Positions 11,226-22,479 are shown, counted from the stretch's first letter. The stretch is 64,000 nucleotides of DNA from Liriodendron chinense (GCA_003013855.2 ML058342.1:2045120-2109119), one strand, 5' to 3'. Notes: a model not told the origin generated them from the letters alone. Numbers and translations are program-made.

Positions 11226-12049
11226 TGATGCCGTGGAAGTGATTATCTGAAAGCAAACATGCTTATGACATATTCCGGAAAATCAGTTACTGAAAAACTG
11301 ATTTTATTTGGAAATGTTTTTTGAATGACATTATGTTTTATTATTATTATTATTATTTTATTTTTCTTAAAGCATTGCTTGAATGCTAGTGTCTGAATGC
11401 ATGGAGAGCCCAATAAGATACCGTTACCAAGATTTGCATCACTACGATTTCACATTCTACATTTAGCTAAAAATAAGGGCAACTCACTTGGGACAGTTGC
11501 TTCACAGTACTATATACCAAACGTATCCCACCATCCATTATAAGTGGGAAGCCACATCAAATGGTTAATTGGGAGTTGGATGCACCACACGTGAAATTGG
11601 AGCTTTTGATCAGGTGGGTCATTGTTCCAATCTTGTAGGTTCTATCCTCGAAGTCAAACCTTTTCACTCCCCAAGTGGCTAGTCAATGAAATAAACGGAT
11701 TGTGCAGATTCTAGACGTTGATTTGTTTTGCCCATAAGACTTGAGGTCTAAAATGGCAGGAGCTTTATAAGGGCAAAAGATCTCAACAGTTATGACCCAC
11801 CCATGGAAAGCTGGTATCTCATACAATAAAACAGGCTTCAATGGGAAGCACTCACATGCATGACATTGGCTGCTGCCCGTACATAAGGCGTCTGCTTTCG
11901 TATCTTGTAGCGTGGCTGGCACTGCTGCACATGTTAACACCTTTTCATGTGGTTTCTACAAGGCGCAGTCTATTTTCATTGTGTTTGGACGATATTGATT
12001 ACAATTGTTTTTTTTTTTTTTTGTTGGGAGGGGATATTGTAGATAACAA
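11226..12049. other. Intergenic, no gene seen
   Basis: It contains a short ATT/TTA microsatellite (11341-11363) and poly-T at about 12008. The open frames here lack any recognisable domain. Confidence 0.6.
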
Positions 12050-12520
12050 ATGCGGGTTAAATCTCAATACCAAATATCTCCAATCTTTTAATTCTATTCA
12101 TATCAATGACAATATTAATGTTGGCATAAAACGAAGCTTGTAGAAAGAAAATTCCTCAATGATATTATGACACAAATGTCTTAAACACATCTCTCCCAGG
12201 AGGATGAAAAGACTCGTGAAAGAGGAAATCTACGTACCTTAGATTTCACAGACTTTATAGTTTGTGCATATAAGAAAGAAATGCACAAAAGTCAGAAAGG
12301 CACCACTAAGAATTCTGGTCTCCTAGAGGTGTGGAAGCAAAGGAAATTAGATACCATTAGGAATTCTGATCTCCCAGAGGTATGGAAGCAAAGGAAATTA
12401 GGTATCATTAGGAATTTTGGTCTCCTAGAGGTGTGATGTATATATACTAAAATTTTTAATCCATTTCATATGACTTCATGGAATGGATAAAAGTATTTTT
12501 ATCATTTTTAAAAATGAAAA
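12050..12520 (+). pseudogene. Relic of a copia pol gene (pre-integrase region)
   Basis: Translated pieces follow the copia-2 pre-integrase segment: 'GIKRSL', 'ENSSM', 'HISPRRMKRLV' and later a 'TSWNG-K-F-I-F'-like block around 12470-12510, with stops and frameshifts throughout. Between them a phrase of about 50 bases ('ggaagcaaaggaaattag...') is tandemly repeated 2 to 3 times at 12340-12435. There are no LTRs nearby, so this is an old fragment. Confidence 0.65.
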
Positions 12521-13104
12521 TTCTAAAAAAAAAATAATAATAAGGAAGTTAAATGTCAAAATATTTGAGGTTTGTTTGATTTAGATTTGAGACATATGGT
12601 TTTATAGGCACCACTTTGATACTTTGAAATATGTGTTTGGATTTTTCCTATGCATGATTTGCTTTCTTCCATTGTGACACTTTCTTTTTGAAATGATACT
12701 TGGAATATTCTGAAATGTGAACTATTCTATAAAACTAATAGAAGGTATACCTTTGACAATAGCATAATGAAAACTTAATTTAAAAAGATGTTGGGATTTA
12801 ATTACCTTATTAATGAGGTACTATTTTGTAAAAAGTCCTAATTTTTCTATAATAACTCATTTACATCTAGATATCCATCTAATTCCTATTAAGAAACCTC
12901 ATTCATTAGTGGGCATTTTCGTCATTTTAGGAAAAATTATTCTTGAAACTAATAAATGTTAGAGAAAACTAACTAAAGATACCTATTTGACAATAATTTA
13001 ATTAATGAGGCAGCTTAATAAAAATTAATTTAAAATAATACCAACATGTAAATGTAATATTAACGAAGCTTATAAAATTCTCTTTTAAAAGAGGGACGTG
13101 TGGA
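12521..13104. other. AT-rich intergenic DNA
   Basis: No gene or RNA is seen. Two stretches, about 12730-12830 and 12950-13050, are loosely similar to each other ('actaatagaagg...cttaatttaaaa' against 'actaataaatg...attaatttaaaa'), which suggests an old duplication. Confidence 0.5.
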
Positions 13105-13560
13105 AGTTAGGTGTGGCCCACTGTGATGTTTGTGAGAAATCTGCCCTGTCCATCATTTTTAGAGCTCATGGTAAGCTAAGAGCCAAAAAATAAGGCAGAT
13201 TCAAAACTCAAGTGGGCCGCATGATAGGAACAGTGAGTACTCAACATCCATGGTTGAAACTTCATGGGGCCACATAAGTTTTCGGTCAGGCTAATACTAT
13301 TGTGTTTTCAGTTCATCCCAATAGAAATGATCTTATGAAGGGCTTGGATGGCTTATAAACATCATTGTGGACCCTAGGAGGTTTCAGTGGTAGATATTTC
13401 GCTACCACTTTTTCCACTCGTGCACTCCACCTCAGTTTTATCTACCGTACTTTCGGACTATGGCCTAACATGAGTAAGAAAAAGCAATGGACGGACTGGG
13501 TGTTTGACAAACATCACGGTGGGCCCTACCTAAATTCTTCTGAGCGCAGGAGATTCCCCG
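13105..13560. repeat. Foldback/MITE-like element FB4
   Basis: The left arm 'ttaggtgtggcccactgtgatgtttgtgag' is mirrored by the right arm 'caaacatcacggtgggccctacctaa'. Internal family phrases (caaaactcaagtgggcc, ccatggttgaaact) are present. No coding content. Confidence 0.6.
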
Positions 13561-13586
13561 CGGGTCATCGGGCGAAAGCCTTTAGC

Positions 13587-14062
13587 AGGAAGTTCCTGCT
13601 CTGGAACTTAGGTGGGGCATAATGTGATGTTTGTAAGAAATCCACCCCATCCATCCGTTTTTGAGGTCGTTTTAAGATATTCAATAAAAAAACGAGCCGA
13701 ATCCAAGACTCAAGTGGGCCACGCCAAAGGAAAAGGTAGGTAGGGAAATTTCTACCATTGAAACCTCCCTGGGCCCACAGTGGTGTTTATATGCCATCCA
13801 TACCTCTCATAACTTCATTACTGCTGGGATGAACTGAAAAAACAAATATTAGCCAGATTCAAAACTTCTATGGCCCCACAAATATTTCAATTGGGGACGT
13901 TCAATCCTTATGTTTTCAGCCCACTTGAGTCTTGGATCAGGCCCATTTTTTATCCCTATGTCCTGAAATGAGCTCATAAAACAACTGAACAGAGTGGATT
14001 TTTCACAAACATCACTATGGGCCCCTCTAAATTCTCAGTGTAGGAACTTCCTGTGTGAGAGG
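13587..14062. repeat. Foldback/MITE-like element FB5
   Basis: The left arm 'aggaagttcctgctctggaac' and 'gtgatgtttgtaagaaatccacc' are mirrored at the right by 'gtaggaacttcctgtg' and 'ggatttttcacaaacatcac'. It lies head to tail with FB4 and is related to it. Confidence 0.62.
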
Positions 14063-14078
14063 CTTCGCTAGGATGGCA

Positions 14079-14162
14079 CACATTAAGGTGGGCCCTAGAT
14101 AATGGACAGTCCACATTAAAGGTTGGTCCCAACAATGAATGACCCACATCCAAGGTGGGCTC
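14079..14162. repeat. Minisatellite, left part (about 34-bp unit)
   Basis: Units of 33-35 bp with the core 'cacattaaggtgggccc...gatgacc' run up to the copia-2 insertion point and resume at 21918. The third unit is split by copia-2. Confidence 0.8.
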
Positions 14163-14630
14163 TGTGAGACTTAATCTTAATGCGGAATAATAGGATCGTC
14201 TATGCATAGAATAATGGAGATTCTATACTGTAATCTTAAAGCCATACCTGATTGGGAAGACATTCCCGATGCCGCTGTGTTGCCGAGAAGAACTCTTGGT
14301 CTTCCGCACCTTACACCTTTAGGAGAACCTCTCAATGGGGACTAGGGTTTTCTCTTGTATGTTGGTGAGGGGACCAAGACGTATATTTATAGGAAAGAGG
14401 GCCAGAGAAGCTTACCCATCACACTTCTCTCCTCTAGGGTCTCCACACCGTAGGTTTCCATATCTGGCTTAATAACCGCGCATAGGGAACACGGTTCAAG
14501 CGTCCCGCCCCAAACCTATTAGCAATGATCACAATTGTAGTGGGGCCCACTGAATCGCTCAATCTGAATAATCCAACGGTCATGATCTAAATCTGATGAT
14601 CATGTGTGGCCCATCCAATGGAGTCTTACA
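14163..14630 (-). repeat. 3' LTR of copia-2
   Basis: On the plus strand it starts TGTGAGACTTA and ends GGAGTCTTACA. It has the same length as 21450-21917, from which it differs at 3 sites (for example C against T in 'ctcctctaggg'). Confidence 0.95.
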
Positions 14631-14641
14631 TTCTCCCACTT
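14631..14641 (-). other. Polypurine tract of copia-2
   Basis: On the minus strand it reads AAGTGGGAGAA, directly upstream of the 3' LTR and identical to the tract of copia-1. Confidence 0.9.
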
Positions 14642-15140
14642 GGGCTACACTGATCTCAGAAAGAAAACAAAACATTTATTTTATTTTTGTGAAAAACATT
14701 TCATAAAACATGTTTGTTTCAAAAGTTCCTAATGGGCGTCCTACTGATTTCAAAACAATACCGTTGGATGATTATGAGCAACGCTTGTCAGATCCGGTCC
14801 ATCAAGACCACTGATATTGAATCATGGTAGTCAACACAACATTTCATATTTTCGAAGTGTGACGAATCACGATCACAAATACCAATAGCCTTAACGACAT
14901 GGATCACTGATATGGGGTGTGGTATGAAGATTACACGTCCTATGTGATCATACGTGTTTATCTTCAAGTGGTCCTACTGAACGTGTCTCCAAGACACAAA
15001 ACAAAGTCTTGCTTACTCAAAACTGAATGTGCACACTGAAGGAGAAGCAAGATATAAACTGAAAAACAGAATCATCAATGCATAAAAGATATCTCAAAAA
15101 AATTGTCTGGACATAATCGGATCATACATGAAAACTCCCA

Positions 15141-18100
15141 CTACTGAAATACATCCTTGGGATCAACAACTCCCATAGATGTCACATGCTCCTTAAAGAG
15201 CGTGATAGGAAGGCCTTTAGTGAGAGGATCCGCTATCATCTGCCTTGTGCCGATGAGTTCCACAGACACTTGACGATTCTGAACTCTCTCCTTCACAACA
15301 AGATATTTGATGTCAATGTGCTTTGACCTCGATGAATGCTTGTTGTTGTTGGAGAAGTTAACTGCAGCTGAACTATCACAATAGACTTTCAATGGTTTCG
15401 GGATCATCTGCACAACCCGTAAACCAGAGAAAAAGCTCTGAAGCCAGACTGCCTGATTTGTGGCTTCATGACAAGCTACATACTCTGCTTCCATGGTAGA
15501 TGATGCCGTAATTGACTGTTTCACGCTTTTCCATGATACGGCTCCACCAACCATCATGAATACATAGCCCGAGGTGGACTTCTTGCTGTCGAGACAACCA
15601 GCAAAATCTGCATCTGTATATCCTACCAACTCCAAATGGTCGGATCTCCTGTATGTGAGTTCGAAGTCCTTTGTCCTTTGCAGGTAGCGCAATACTTTCT
15701 TTACAGCTATCCAATGATTCATTCCTGGATTGCTAAGGTACCTGCCCAACATTCCAACCACAAAAGCAATATCTGGACGCGTACAGACCTGAGCATACAT
15801 GATGCTCCCTACTGCTGACGCATACGGAATAGCTTTCATCTTGTCCTTCTCTAGGTCATTCTTAGGACACTGAAATTGACCAAACTTGTCACCTTTTACA
15901 ATAGGTGCTTGGCCAGGAGCACAACCTTGCATGCCAAACCTTTCGAGAACCCTATCAATATAGGCCCTCTGCGACAAGCCAAGTAATCCACGTGATCTGT
16001 CCCGGCTAATCTGAATGCCGATGACAAATGAAGCATCACCAAGATCTTTCATCTCAAAATTTTGAGATAGAAATTTCTTAGTCTCACGCAACAATCCAAT
16101 ATCACTACTGGCCAATAAAATGTCGTCAACATACAAGACCAAAATGATAAACTTACTCCCACTGATTTTCATATATATGCACTCATCCGCAGTGTTTTCA
16201 ATGAAACCATATGAGGAAACAACTTCATGAAACTTTAGGTACCACTGTCGTGATGCCTGTTTCAACCCATAAATGGACTTCTTAAGTTTGCAGACCAGAT
16301 GTTCTGAGCCTTTGGCTTTAAAACCTTCTGGCTGCAACATATATACGTTCTCCATTAGATCTCCATTGAGAAACGCAGTTTTTACGTCCATTTGATGTAG
16401 CTCTAAATCCATATGAGCCATAAGAGCCATAATGATCCTAAAGGAGTCTTTCTTGGATACAGGTGAGAAAGTCTCCTTAAAGTCAATGCCCTCATGCTGA
16501 GTGAAACCCTTTGCAACTAGTCTGGCTTTATACCTTTCGATATTGCCCTTAGAGTCCCGTTTGGTTTTAAATACCCATTTGCAACCAATAGGCCTAATCC
16601 CTTCAGGCAATTCAACAAGGTCCCAAACTTTATTGTCCTTCATGGATTTCAATTCATCCTTCATGGCATCGAACCAATGAGAAGAATCCGCACTTTGTTT
16701 AACCTGTGAAAGGGATACAGGATCCTTTTCAACCCCAATGTCAAACTCATGCTCCTGCAAATAGACGACGTAATCGTCTGGTATTGCAGATCTTCTCTCT
16801 CTATGTGATCGTCTTAATGGCTCATTATTCTGAATTGGGTTTTCCATTTCCTCATCAGTGGGTTGTATTTGAGGTTGTACATGGTCGTTCATAGGGACCT
16901 CAGGGTCCACTACTGGACGGACAACCATGCTACTCTGAATGATTGTGGTGGGAATCACAATCCGCTCTTCCTCAAATACAATATCTCTTAAATTTGTGCT
17001 CCCACTATCTTCAGTGTTCTCAATAAACCTAGCATTCCCAGTCTCAATGACTCTCATGGAATGTGATGGACAATAAAATCTAAATCCTTTTGATCTTTCT
17101 GGGTATCCAATAAAGAAGCAACTAACAGTTCTAGGGTCAAGTTTTCTTTCATGCGGGTTATACGGTTTGGCTTCTGCAGGACAACCCCATACATGAAAAT
17201 ATCGTAGACTAGGCTTTCGCCCTGTCCACAATTCATATGGAGTTTTCATTACAGCCTTACTTGGGACCCTATTAAGGATATGCACAGCGGTTTTCAACGC
17301 ATCACCCCACAAAGATTCTGGCAACGTAGAATTACTAATCATAGATCGCACCATGTCCTTTAGGGTGCGATTACGCCTTTCCGCTATACCATTCTGCTCT
17401 GGAGTACCAGGCATGGTGTACTGGGCGACGATGCCACAATCTTGTAGGTATCTAGTGAATGGACTTGGATTACGCCCAGATTCGTCATACCTTCCGTAGT
17501 ACTCACCACCACGGTCGGATCTAACGACTTTGATCTTCCTGTCGAGTTGATTCTCGACTTCAGCCTTATAGATCTTAAATGTATCCAGGGCGTCTGATTT
17601 TTCGTTAATAAGGTATAAGTACCCATAACGAGAATAGTCATCTATAAAAGTGATAAAATACTTCTGCCAATTCCAAGATGCTGTAGGGAACGGTCCGCAG
17701 ATGTCTGTATGAATCACTTCTAAGAGTCCTACGCTCCTAGTGGCACCCTTTTTCCTTATTCTAGTCTGTTTACCTTTAATGCAATCAATACAAACCCCAA
17801 AGTCTGAGAAGTCTAGGGAGTGAAGAATTCCTTCACGTACAAGCCTTTCCAATCTCTCACGAGAGATATGGCCTAATCGCCTGTGCCATAGCATGGAGGA
17901 ATTCTCACAATCTAAACTTCGTTTGATGCCTTTAGTGTTTCCATGTGATGAGTTAATGCTGTATACATGTGAAACATCCAAATCTAGCTGATAAAGGTTA
18001 TTAACTAAAGTGGCAGAACCAATCACAACTGAATCATAGTAAATGCTTAATTTTCCATTTGCAAATTTAAACTCATAACCAAATTTGTCCAAACGAGAAA

Positions 18101-18677
18101 TGGAAACCAAATTGCGCCTTATAGAAGGCACACAAACAGTATCTACTAGATCAAGAAAGTGTCCTGACGATAACCTAAGCCTACAGACTCCAATAGCTTC
18201 CACGTTTGCCCTAATGCCGTTCCCCATATAGACTGATCTCTCTGCATCAGTTGGCCTCCGGCTTTGGAGCATATCCTGCATGGAATTACAAATGTGAATA
18301 GTAGCACCAGAATCTATCCACCAGGAGTCTGTGGACATATCAGCTAAATTTGATTCAAAACAGAGTAAAATATGGTCTTTACCCTTAGAAACGAGCCATG
18401 CTTTAAAATCTTCACAATCCTTTTTCTGATGACCAGGCTTCTTGCAGAAGAAGCAGCCATCATTAGGACCCTTCTTTTTCTTCTTAAATGTCTTTCCAGA
18501 CTTAGGCTGATTGCCACCTGCAGTACCCGTAGAACCTTTTCTTGAAGTTTGCTTTCTTTTCTTATTTCCTTTTCGTCCCTGACCAGATGTCACTAGGTGT
18601 GCATTTTGTGTCTTGCTCAACCTTCTGAGTCTCTCTTCCTCCTGAACGCATGAGATATCAGTTCGTTCAATGTCCAC
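15141..18677 (-). CDS. copia Pol polyprotein (protease, integrase, RT, RNase H)
   Basis: An open frame of 1178 codons holds, in order: the Gag CCHC zinc knuckle CFFCKKPGHQKKDC (residues 75-88); an aspartic protease with IDSGAT (about 121); integrase with the HHCC finger (WHRRLGH...CIDC, about 265-305) and catalytic Asp, Asp and Glu in TDICGPF, SDRGGEY and PEQNGIAE; reverse transcriptase (GCKWVFKTK, and YVDDILLA at about 848, plus-strand position 16121-16134); and RNase H with the C-terminal TKGL motif. All catalytic residues look intact. The first Met shown lies inside Gag: the natural polyprotein starts in the gag frame at 19219, and a 1-base deletion near 18650 now separates the two. These enzymes copy and insert the element inside virus-like particles. 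Confidence 0.95.
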   Translation of the reverse strand: MDIERTDISCVQEEERLRRLSKTQNAHLVTSGQGRKGNKKRKQTSRKGSTGTAGGNQPKSGKTFKKKKKGPNDGCFFCKKPGHQKKDCEDFKAWLVSKGKDHILLCFESNLADMSTDSWWIDSGATIHICNSMQDMLQSRRPTDAERSVYMGNGIRANVEAIGVCRLRLSSGHFLDLVDTVCVPSIRRNLVSISRLDKFGYEFKFANGKLSIYYDSVVIGSATLVNNLYQLDLDVSHVYSINSSHGNTKGIKRSLDCENSSMLWHRRLGHISRERLERLVREGILHSLDFSDFGVCIDCIKGKQTRIRKKGATRSVGLLEVIHTDICGPFPTASWNWQKYFITFIDDYSRYGYLYLINEKSDALDTFKIYKAEVENQLDRKIKVVRSDRGGEYYGRYDESGRNPSPFTRYLQDCGIVAQYTMPGTPEQNGIAERRNRTLKDMVRSMISNSTLPESLWGDALKTAVHILNRVPSKAVMKTPYELWTGRKPSLRYFHVWGCPAEAKPYNPHERKLDPRTVSCFFIGYPERSKGFRFYCPSHSMRVIETGNARFIENTEDSGSTNLRDIVFEEERIVIPTTIIQSSMVVRPVVDPEVPMNDHVQPQIQPTDEEMENPIQNNEPLRRSHRERRSAIPDDYVVYLQEHEFDIGVEKDPVSLSQVKQSADSSHWFDAMKDELKSMKDNKVWDLVELPEGIRPIGCKWVFKTKRDSKGNIERYKARLVAKGFTQHEGIDFKETFSPVSKKDSFRIIMALMAHMDLELHQMDVKTAFLNGDLMENVYMLQPEGFKAKGSEHLVCKLKKSIYGLKQASRQWYLKFHEVVSSYGFIENTADECIYMKISGSKFIILVLYVDDILLASSDIGLLRETKKFLSQNFEMKDLGDASFVIGIQISRDRSRGLLGLSQRAYIDRVLERFGMQGCAPGQAPIVKGDKFGQFQCPKNDLEKDKMKAIPYASAVGSIMYAQVCTRPDIAFVVGMLGRYLSNPGMNHWIAVKKVLRYLQRTKDFELTYRRSDHLELVGYTDADFAGCLDSKKSTSGYVFMMVGGAVSWKSVKQSITASSTMEAEYVACHEATNQAVWLQSFFSGLRVVQMIPKPLKVYCDSSAAVNFSNNNKHSSRSKHIDIKYLVVKERVQNRQVSVELIGTRQMIADPLTKGLPITLFKEHVTSMGVVDPKDVFQ

Positions 18678-19219
18678 TTTTCCTTTTGAGTATTGTAGCT
18701 GATTTGGAATTGACTGAATTGTGGAGGGAGAGAGTTCAGAACCAAGAAAATCAGGAGTTCATCCTCAATCTTAAGGTCTAATGCGCGGATTTTAGCCACC
18801 ATATCAGACAATCCACCAATGTACTCCTTGATATTTCCTTGACCGTTATAGGTAGCTTGAGTCAATTTATGTAAAAGTGAACTCAGCTCAGCTTTATCCG
18901 ATTTCTGAAATCGTTTTCCTATTTCAGTCAGGAAATCTTTAGCTTTCTCAGTGTCGGGCATGACACCCTGCATGGTCTCAGAAATCGAGTTCTTTATGAT
19001 CTTGAGACACATCTTATTTGACTTGGTCCAGGCCTTGTAGTGAGCCTTTGCTGAATCCGTACTAGAATCAGTTGGAGTAGGAGGCTCTACTTCCTCCAGG
19101 GCCAAGTCCAAGTCCATGCAACCTAGGACTATTTCAACGGACGACTTCCATTTGGAATAGTTGGACCCAGTAAGCAAAGGTATGGAATTAAATTGGGTTG
19201 GAATATTGGAAACAGTCAT
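18617..19219 (-). CDS. copia Gag (UBN2-type), frame broken at its end
   Basis: The 200-residue ORF starts MTVSNIPTQFNSIPLLTGSN, a typical copia Gag opening, and continues with the UBN2 core (YSKW, then LHKLTQ and LSDMVAKIRAL). Compared with copia-1, one base is missing near 18650, so the last 12 or so residues are off-frame and the protein ends at 18617, before the zinc knuckle. Gag forms the particle that packages element RNA. Without the frame error, gag and pol would be one continuous polyprotein of about 1360 residues, as is usual for copia. Confidence 0.93.
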   Translation of the reverse strand: MTVSNIPTQFNSIPLLTGSNYSKWKSSVEIVLGCMDLDLALEEVEPPTPTDSSTDSAKAHYKAWTKSNKMCLKIIKNSISETMQGVMPDTEKAKDFLTEIGKRFQKSDKAELSSLLHKLTQATYNGQGNIKEYIGGLSDMVAKIRALDLKIEDELLIFLVLNSLPPQFSQFQISYNTQKEKWTLNELISHAFRRKRDSEG

Positions 19220-21434
19220 AGCTGGACATTCAAAGCATAAAACTCACATTAATAAACAAGTCCCATATAACAATGCATGAACATAAACCACAAATATCAT
19301 GCATGTATGTTCATTCGATTGATTTGGGCCTTCAATCAAATGACCCAGAATGATGATGGGCCATAATCATCAAAATCTGGCAAGAGCCCAGCGTATCATC
19401 ACAATTCCTCCTTTGGGCGAAATTATAACATACATGAGGCTCTACTGAATCATGAAGCTGACCAATGTTGGTGAAATAAATCTAAGACACCCATCACCTT
19501 TGGGTGAAATGAATCTCTCAGACCTATATCACCATCACCAACCACTTCATTCCGCTCACATCCAGCCAAACGATGATACTTCTTTGTTTTGACCACCGCT
19601 CACCTGAATATGAACGCAACTGAATGCAATCCTACAATGGAGTGTCACTGAATTCCATATACAGAAGTCTAGAAGTAGAAATCTTTGCCAATTGAGGTCA
19701 CTTTGGTGGCTAACACAACCAGCTCCAATCTCACTCCTAGACTCAAGGATTGCTACATGGTTCTGCCCACAACGAACCATACTGCAGAAATTCTGATTCG
19801 GCCTAAAATACGGCTGATGTTGACCGCTCGTATGCTTAAACATGTTCTAAAGTGATGGTTCATTTGAGTTCTTAATGGTCAACTGCTCAATATCAGCCTT
19901 AAACATATGGGTAATGGCCCTATTTTAGGCCAAATCAGAGCTCAATAAGCATAACCATATTTATTGAATTACCAGGGCCGCCTTACAAGTGTAACCTACC
20001 AACCATCAATTACTTTATTTAGGTTTTACTTAAAGTGATGGCCCAAGTAAAAATAAAGAGGGCCACTCAAGGTCCAAAGAATGAATGGTCAATATGCCCA
20101 AGGGTTGGACTCATAACAAGTATCCAGTGGGCCCTAAACTGGGCTTGATTTAGCAGAGCATGGCTTAAAATTTGGCTCAAAAGCATTCAACAAGTGGGCC
20201 CAAAATGGTCATCAAAGTGGACCCTAAGATTGGGCTCGGGCCGGGCTGGCGGGTCAGACCATTGGACTAGGCCTATTGGGCCTATCCAAATGGATTGGGC
20301 CTGTTTTCCTTGGGCCCTCTGTTATGTACTGGATCAGGGCCCAGCTCGTGGCCAGATCCAATTAAATTCCCAAAACAGCACGCCAGTGGTCTCACCGCCA
20401 AAACTCACAACACCCAAACTCATAATGCCCAAAATCCACGGAAACCCTATCCGCCAAAACCCACTTCTGAAAGAAAACTCAAAAAAACTCTAGCCGCTGC
20501 AACAACGCCACCGCGGCCGAGCTCACAGCCGCCAGCCTTGCCTTCTCTTTGTGCAAACACCACTGCCGCAGCTCCATCGGCGACCAAGCGTCGGTTTCAG
20601 TGGTGGCTGTGGTCGCTGGCGCTGAAGAAGATGATGCTGCCATCACCATCTGCTCGCCGTCACCTCCATCAACACTGTCAACGGCGCCGCTGGAAAGGTG
20701 GATGGCCATTGCCGGCCCTGATTCCTGCCGAATCCAGCTATGGTGACAGCCGACCTCGCCATCAGCCACTGCCGAATCAGCTGAAGAATCCGACGATCGG
20801 TAATCATGGCTGCAGCGGCTCTAGCCATTGCTGCAGCGGCGACGGCAACCGATGCTGCCTTGATGTTCCCACGGCACCATCTCCGCAGCCGCTGCCGCAG
20901 AAGATGGTTTTTTTTTTTTATATGTTCTGTATTGGCATGAAGCTGCTGCCGCCGTCAATGGCCGTGGATATTCAAGATCTGATACCATCATCTCCATGAT
21001 CTGATCGTTCAAGATCGGGTGACGATCTGATCTGATCTGTTCAAAGAAAATCCAGATCTGTTTTGGCAGCCGATAACAATGGATGTCATCAATGGCTGGG
21101 ATTGATTAGGCAGATATCATCATTGACAGATCTTGTCGCAACTCGGCCCATCTCTATCGTTAGAGACAACAGTGGTCTGTCGGTAGATGCTGGCTGCGAA
21201 CGATTTCCGATCGGGATCTGATCTGGAAGATTGATGGTAGGGTTTCGGGTGGTCTGATTGGGAACCATGATTGCTGCCCCTTTCATCAACGACCATGGGT
21301 GCGGACTATCAGGGAGATGAACCCATTGTCGGATCCGTTGGTAATTCAGAAATCTTGATTCCCAAAACTCAATGGATAGATCTGGTTGCAGAAAACCAGG
21401 ATCATAGCAAAATCTACCATATTGATGCATAGTT
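19220..21434 (-). other. Untranslated leader of copia-2
   Basis: A 2.2-kb leader lies between the primer site and gag. It includes a GC-rich section (20500-20900, GCC/GCA repeats) that creates several open frames on both strands; none has a recognisable domain, so I treat them as chance. It is of similar length to, and partly alignable with, the copia-1 leader. Confidence 0.7.
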
Positions 21435-21447
21435 AGCTCTGATACCA
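21435..21447 (-). other. Primer binding site of copia-2
   Basis: The minus strand reads TGGTATCAGAGCT, 2 bases inside the 5' LTR. It is complementary to initiator-methionine tRNA. Confidence 0.93.
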
Positions 21448-21449
21448 AC

Positions 21450-21917
21450 TGTGAGACTTAATCTTAATGCGGAATAATAGGATCGTCTATGCATAGAATA
21501 ATGGAGATTCTATACTGTAATCTTAAAACCATACCTGATTGGGAAGACATTCCCGATGCCGCTGTGTTGCCGAGAAGAACTCTTGGTCTTCCGCACCTTA
21601 CACCTTTAGGAGAACCTCTCAATGGGGACTAGGGTTTTCTCTTGTATGTTGGTGAGGGGACCAAGACGTATATTTATAGGAAAGAGGGCCAGAGAAGCTT
21701 ACCCATCACACTTCTCTCCTTTAGGGTCTCCACACCGTAGGTTTCCATATCTGGCTTAATAACCGCGCATAGGGAACACGGTTCAAGCGTCCCGCCCCAA
21801 ACCTATTAGCAATGATCACAACTGTAGTGGGGCCCACTGAATCGCTCAATCTGAATAATCCAACGGTCATGATCTAAATCTGATGATCATGTGTGGCCCA
21901 TCCAATGGAGTCTTACA
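21450..21917 (-). repeat. 5' LTR of copia-2
   Basis: This is the partner of 14163-14630. On the minus strand it holds the promoter, and a TATA box CCTATAAATA lies at 21671-21680. Confidence 0.95.
21671..21680 (-). promoter_or_regulatory. TATA box of the copia-2 LTR promoter
   Basis: The minus strand reads CCTATAAATA inside the 5' LTR. It is identical in the other LTR (14384-14393) and nearly so in copia-1, which supports a selected promoter element. Confidence 0.7.
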
Positions 21918-22020
21918 GGCTCCGCATGATAGACGACCCACTTTGAAGTTGGGCCATGCATGATGGATGACCCACTGCAAGGTGAGCCCCACACATAATG
22001 GATGGTCCACATTAAAGGTT
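21918..22020. repeat. Minisatellite, right part (about 34-bp unit)
   Basis: Units 'cactttgaagttgggcc...gatgacc', 'cactgcaaggtgagcccc...gatggtc' and a last partial 'cacattaaaggtt' continue the array that copia-2 interrupts. Confidence 0.8.
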
Positions 22021-22160
22021 GTTTGAAGACGGACTCTGATTCAGAGACGTGAGGAAGGAAGGATCGAGTCCTTAAATCATCAGTGAGTTGGTGATCATGA
22101 GTCTTATTAAGCTATGAAATTCTTGAATCTGACTCTTTCCCTAAAACAGAGAGGAGACCT

Positions 22161-22268
22161 AATATCACCACCATTGATCTTGAAAGACTTTCGAGGTGAA
22201 GAATTAAGTGTGTGTGTGTAAATATCACCACCATTGATCTTGAAAGACTTTGATGTGAAGAATTAAGT
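22161..22268. repeat. Tandem duplication of about 50-60 bp
   Basis: 'aatatcaccaccattgatct' and the 30 bases after it occur at 22161-22210 and again at 22221-22268, separated by a short TG repeat. Confidence 0.85.
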
Positions 22269-22271
22269 ATC

Positions 22272-22274
<3 letters not shown>

Positions 22275-22355
<81 letters not shown>
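22275..22355. repeat. (AT)n microsatellite, about 40 repeats
   Basis: Uninterrupted AT dinucleotide run. Open frames that encode alternating Ile-Tyr across it are artefacts. Confidence 0.97.
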
Positions 22356-22356
<1 letters not shown>

Positions 22357-22479
22357 CACATCTTCTGACACAAATTTTTACCTTGTTTTTGGGCATAAAC
22401 ATTTATAACCTTTTTTGTTTCTTTTTTTTTTTTAATATGGAAGAATAACCCGAAAACAAACATTTAATTGAACAAGGCC

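Larger units (their letters stand above)
14163..21917 (-). mobile_element. Young Ty1/copia LTR retrotransposon (copia-2)
   Basis: The element is 7755 bp, with two 468-bp LTRs that differ at only 3 positions by my reading (all transitions) and perfect 5-bp target duplications GGCTC at 14158-14162 and 21918-21922. Primer site, purine tract, gag and pol are all present on the minus strand. The single visible coding lesion is a 1-base deletion in gag near 18650. LTR identity of about 99.4% means a recent insertion; the age depends on an assumed substitution rate. Confidence 0.97.

Noticed and set aside
20194..20999. Open frames of 99-234 codons in a GC-rich stretch
   Set aside because: They lie in the copia-2 leader, on the strand opposite the element. 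Composition (Ala/Pro/Arg rich, overlapping frames on both strands) is what GC-rich repeats give by chance, and no domain is recognisable.
22112..22463. Open frames rich in alternating Tyr and Ile
   Set aside because: Translation of an (AT)n microsatellite.
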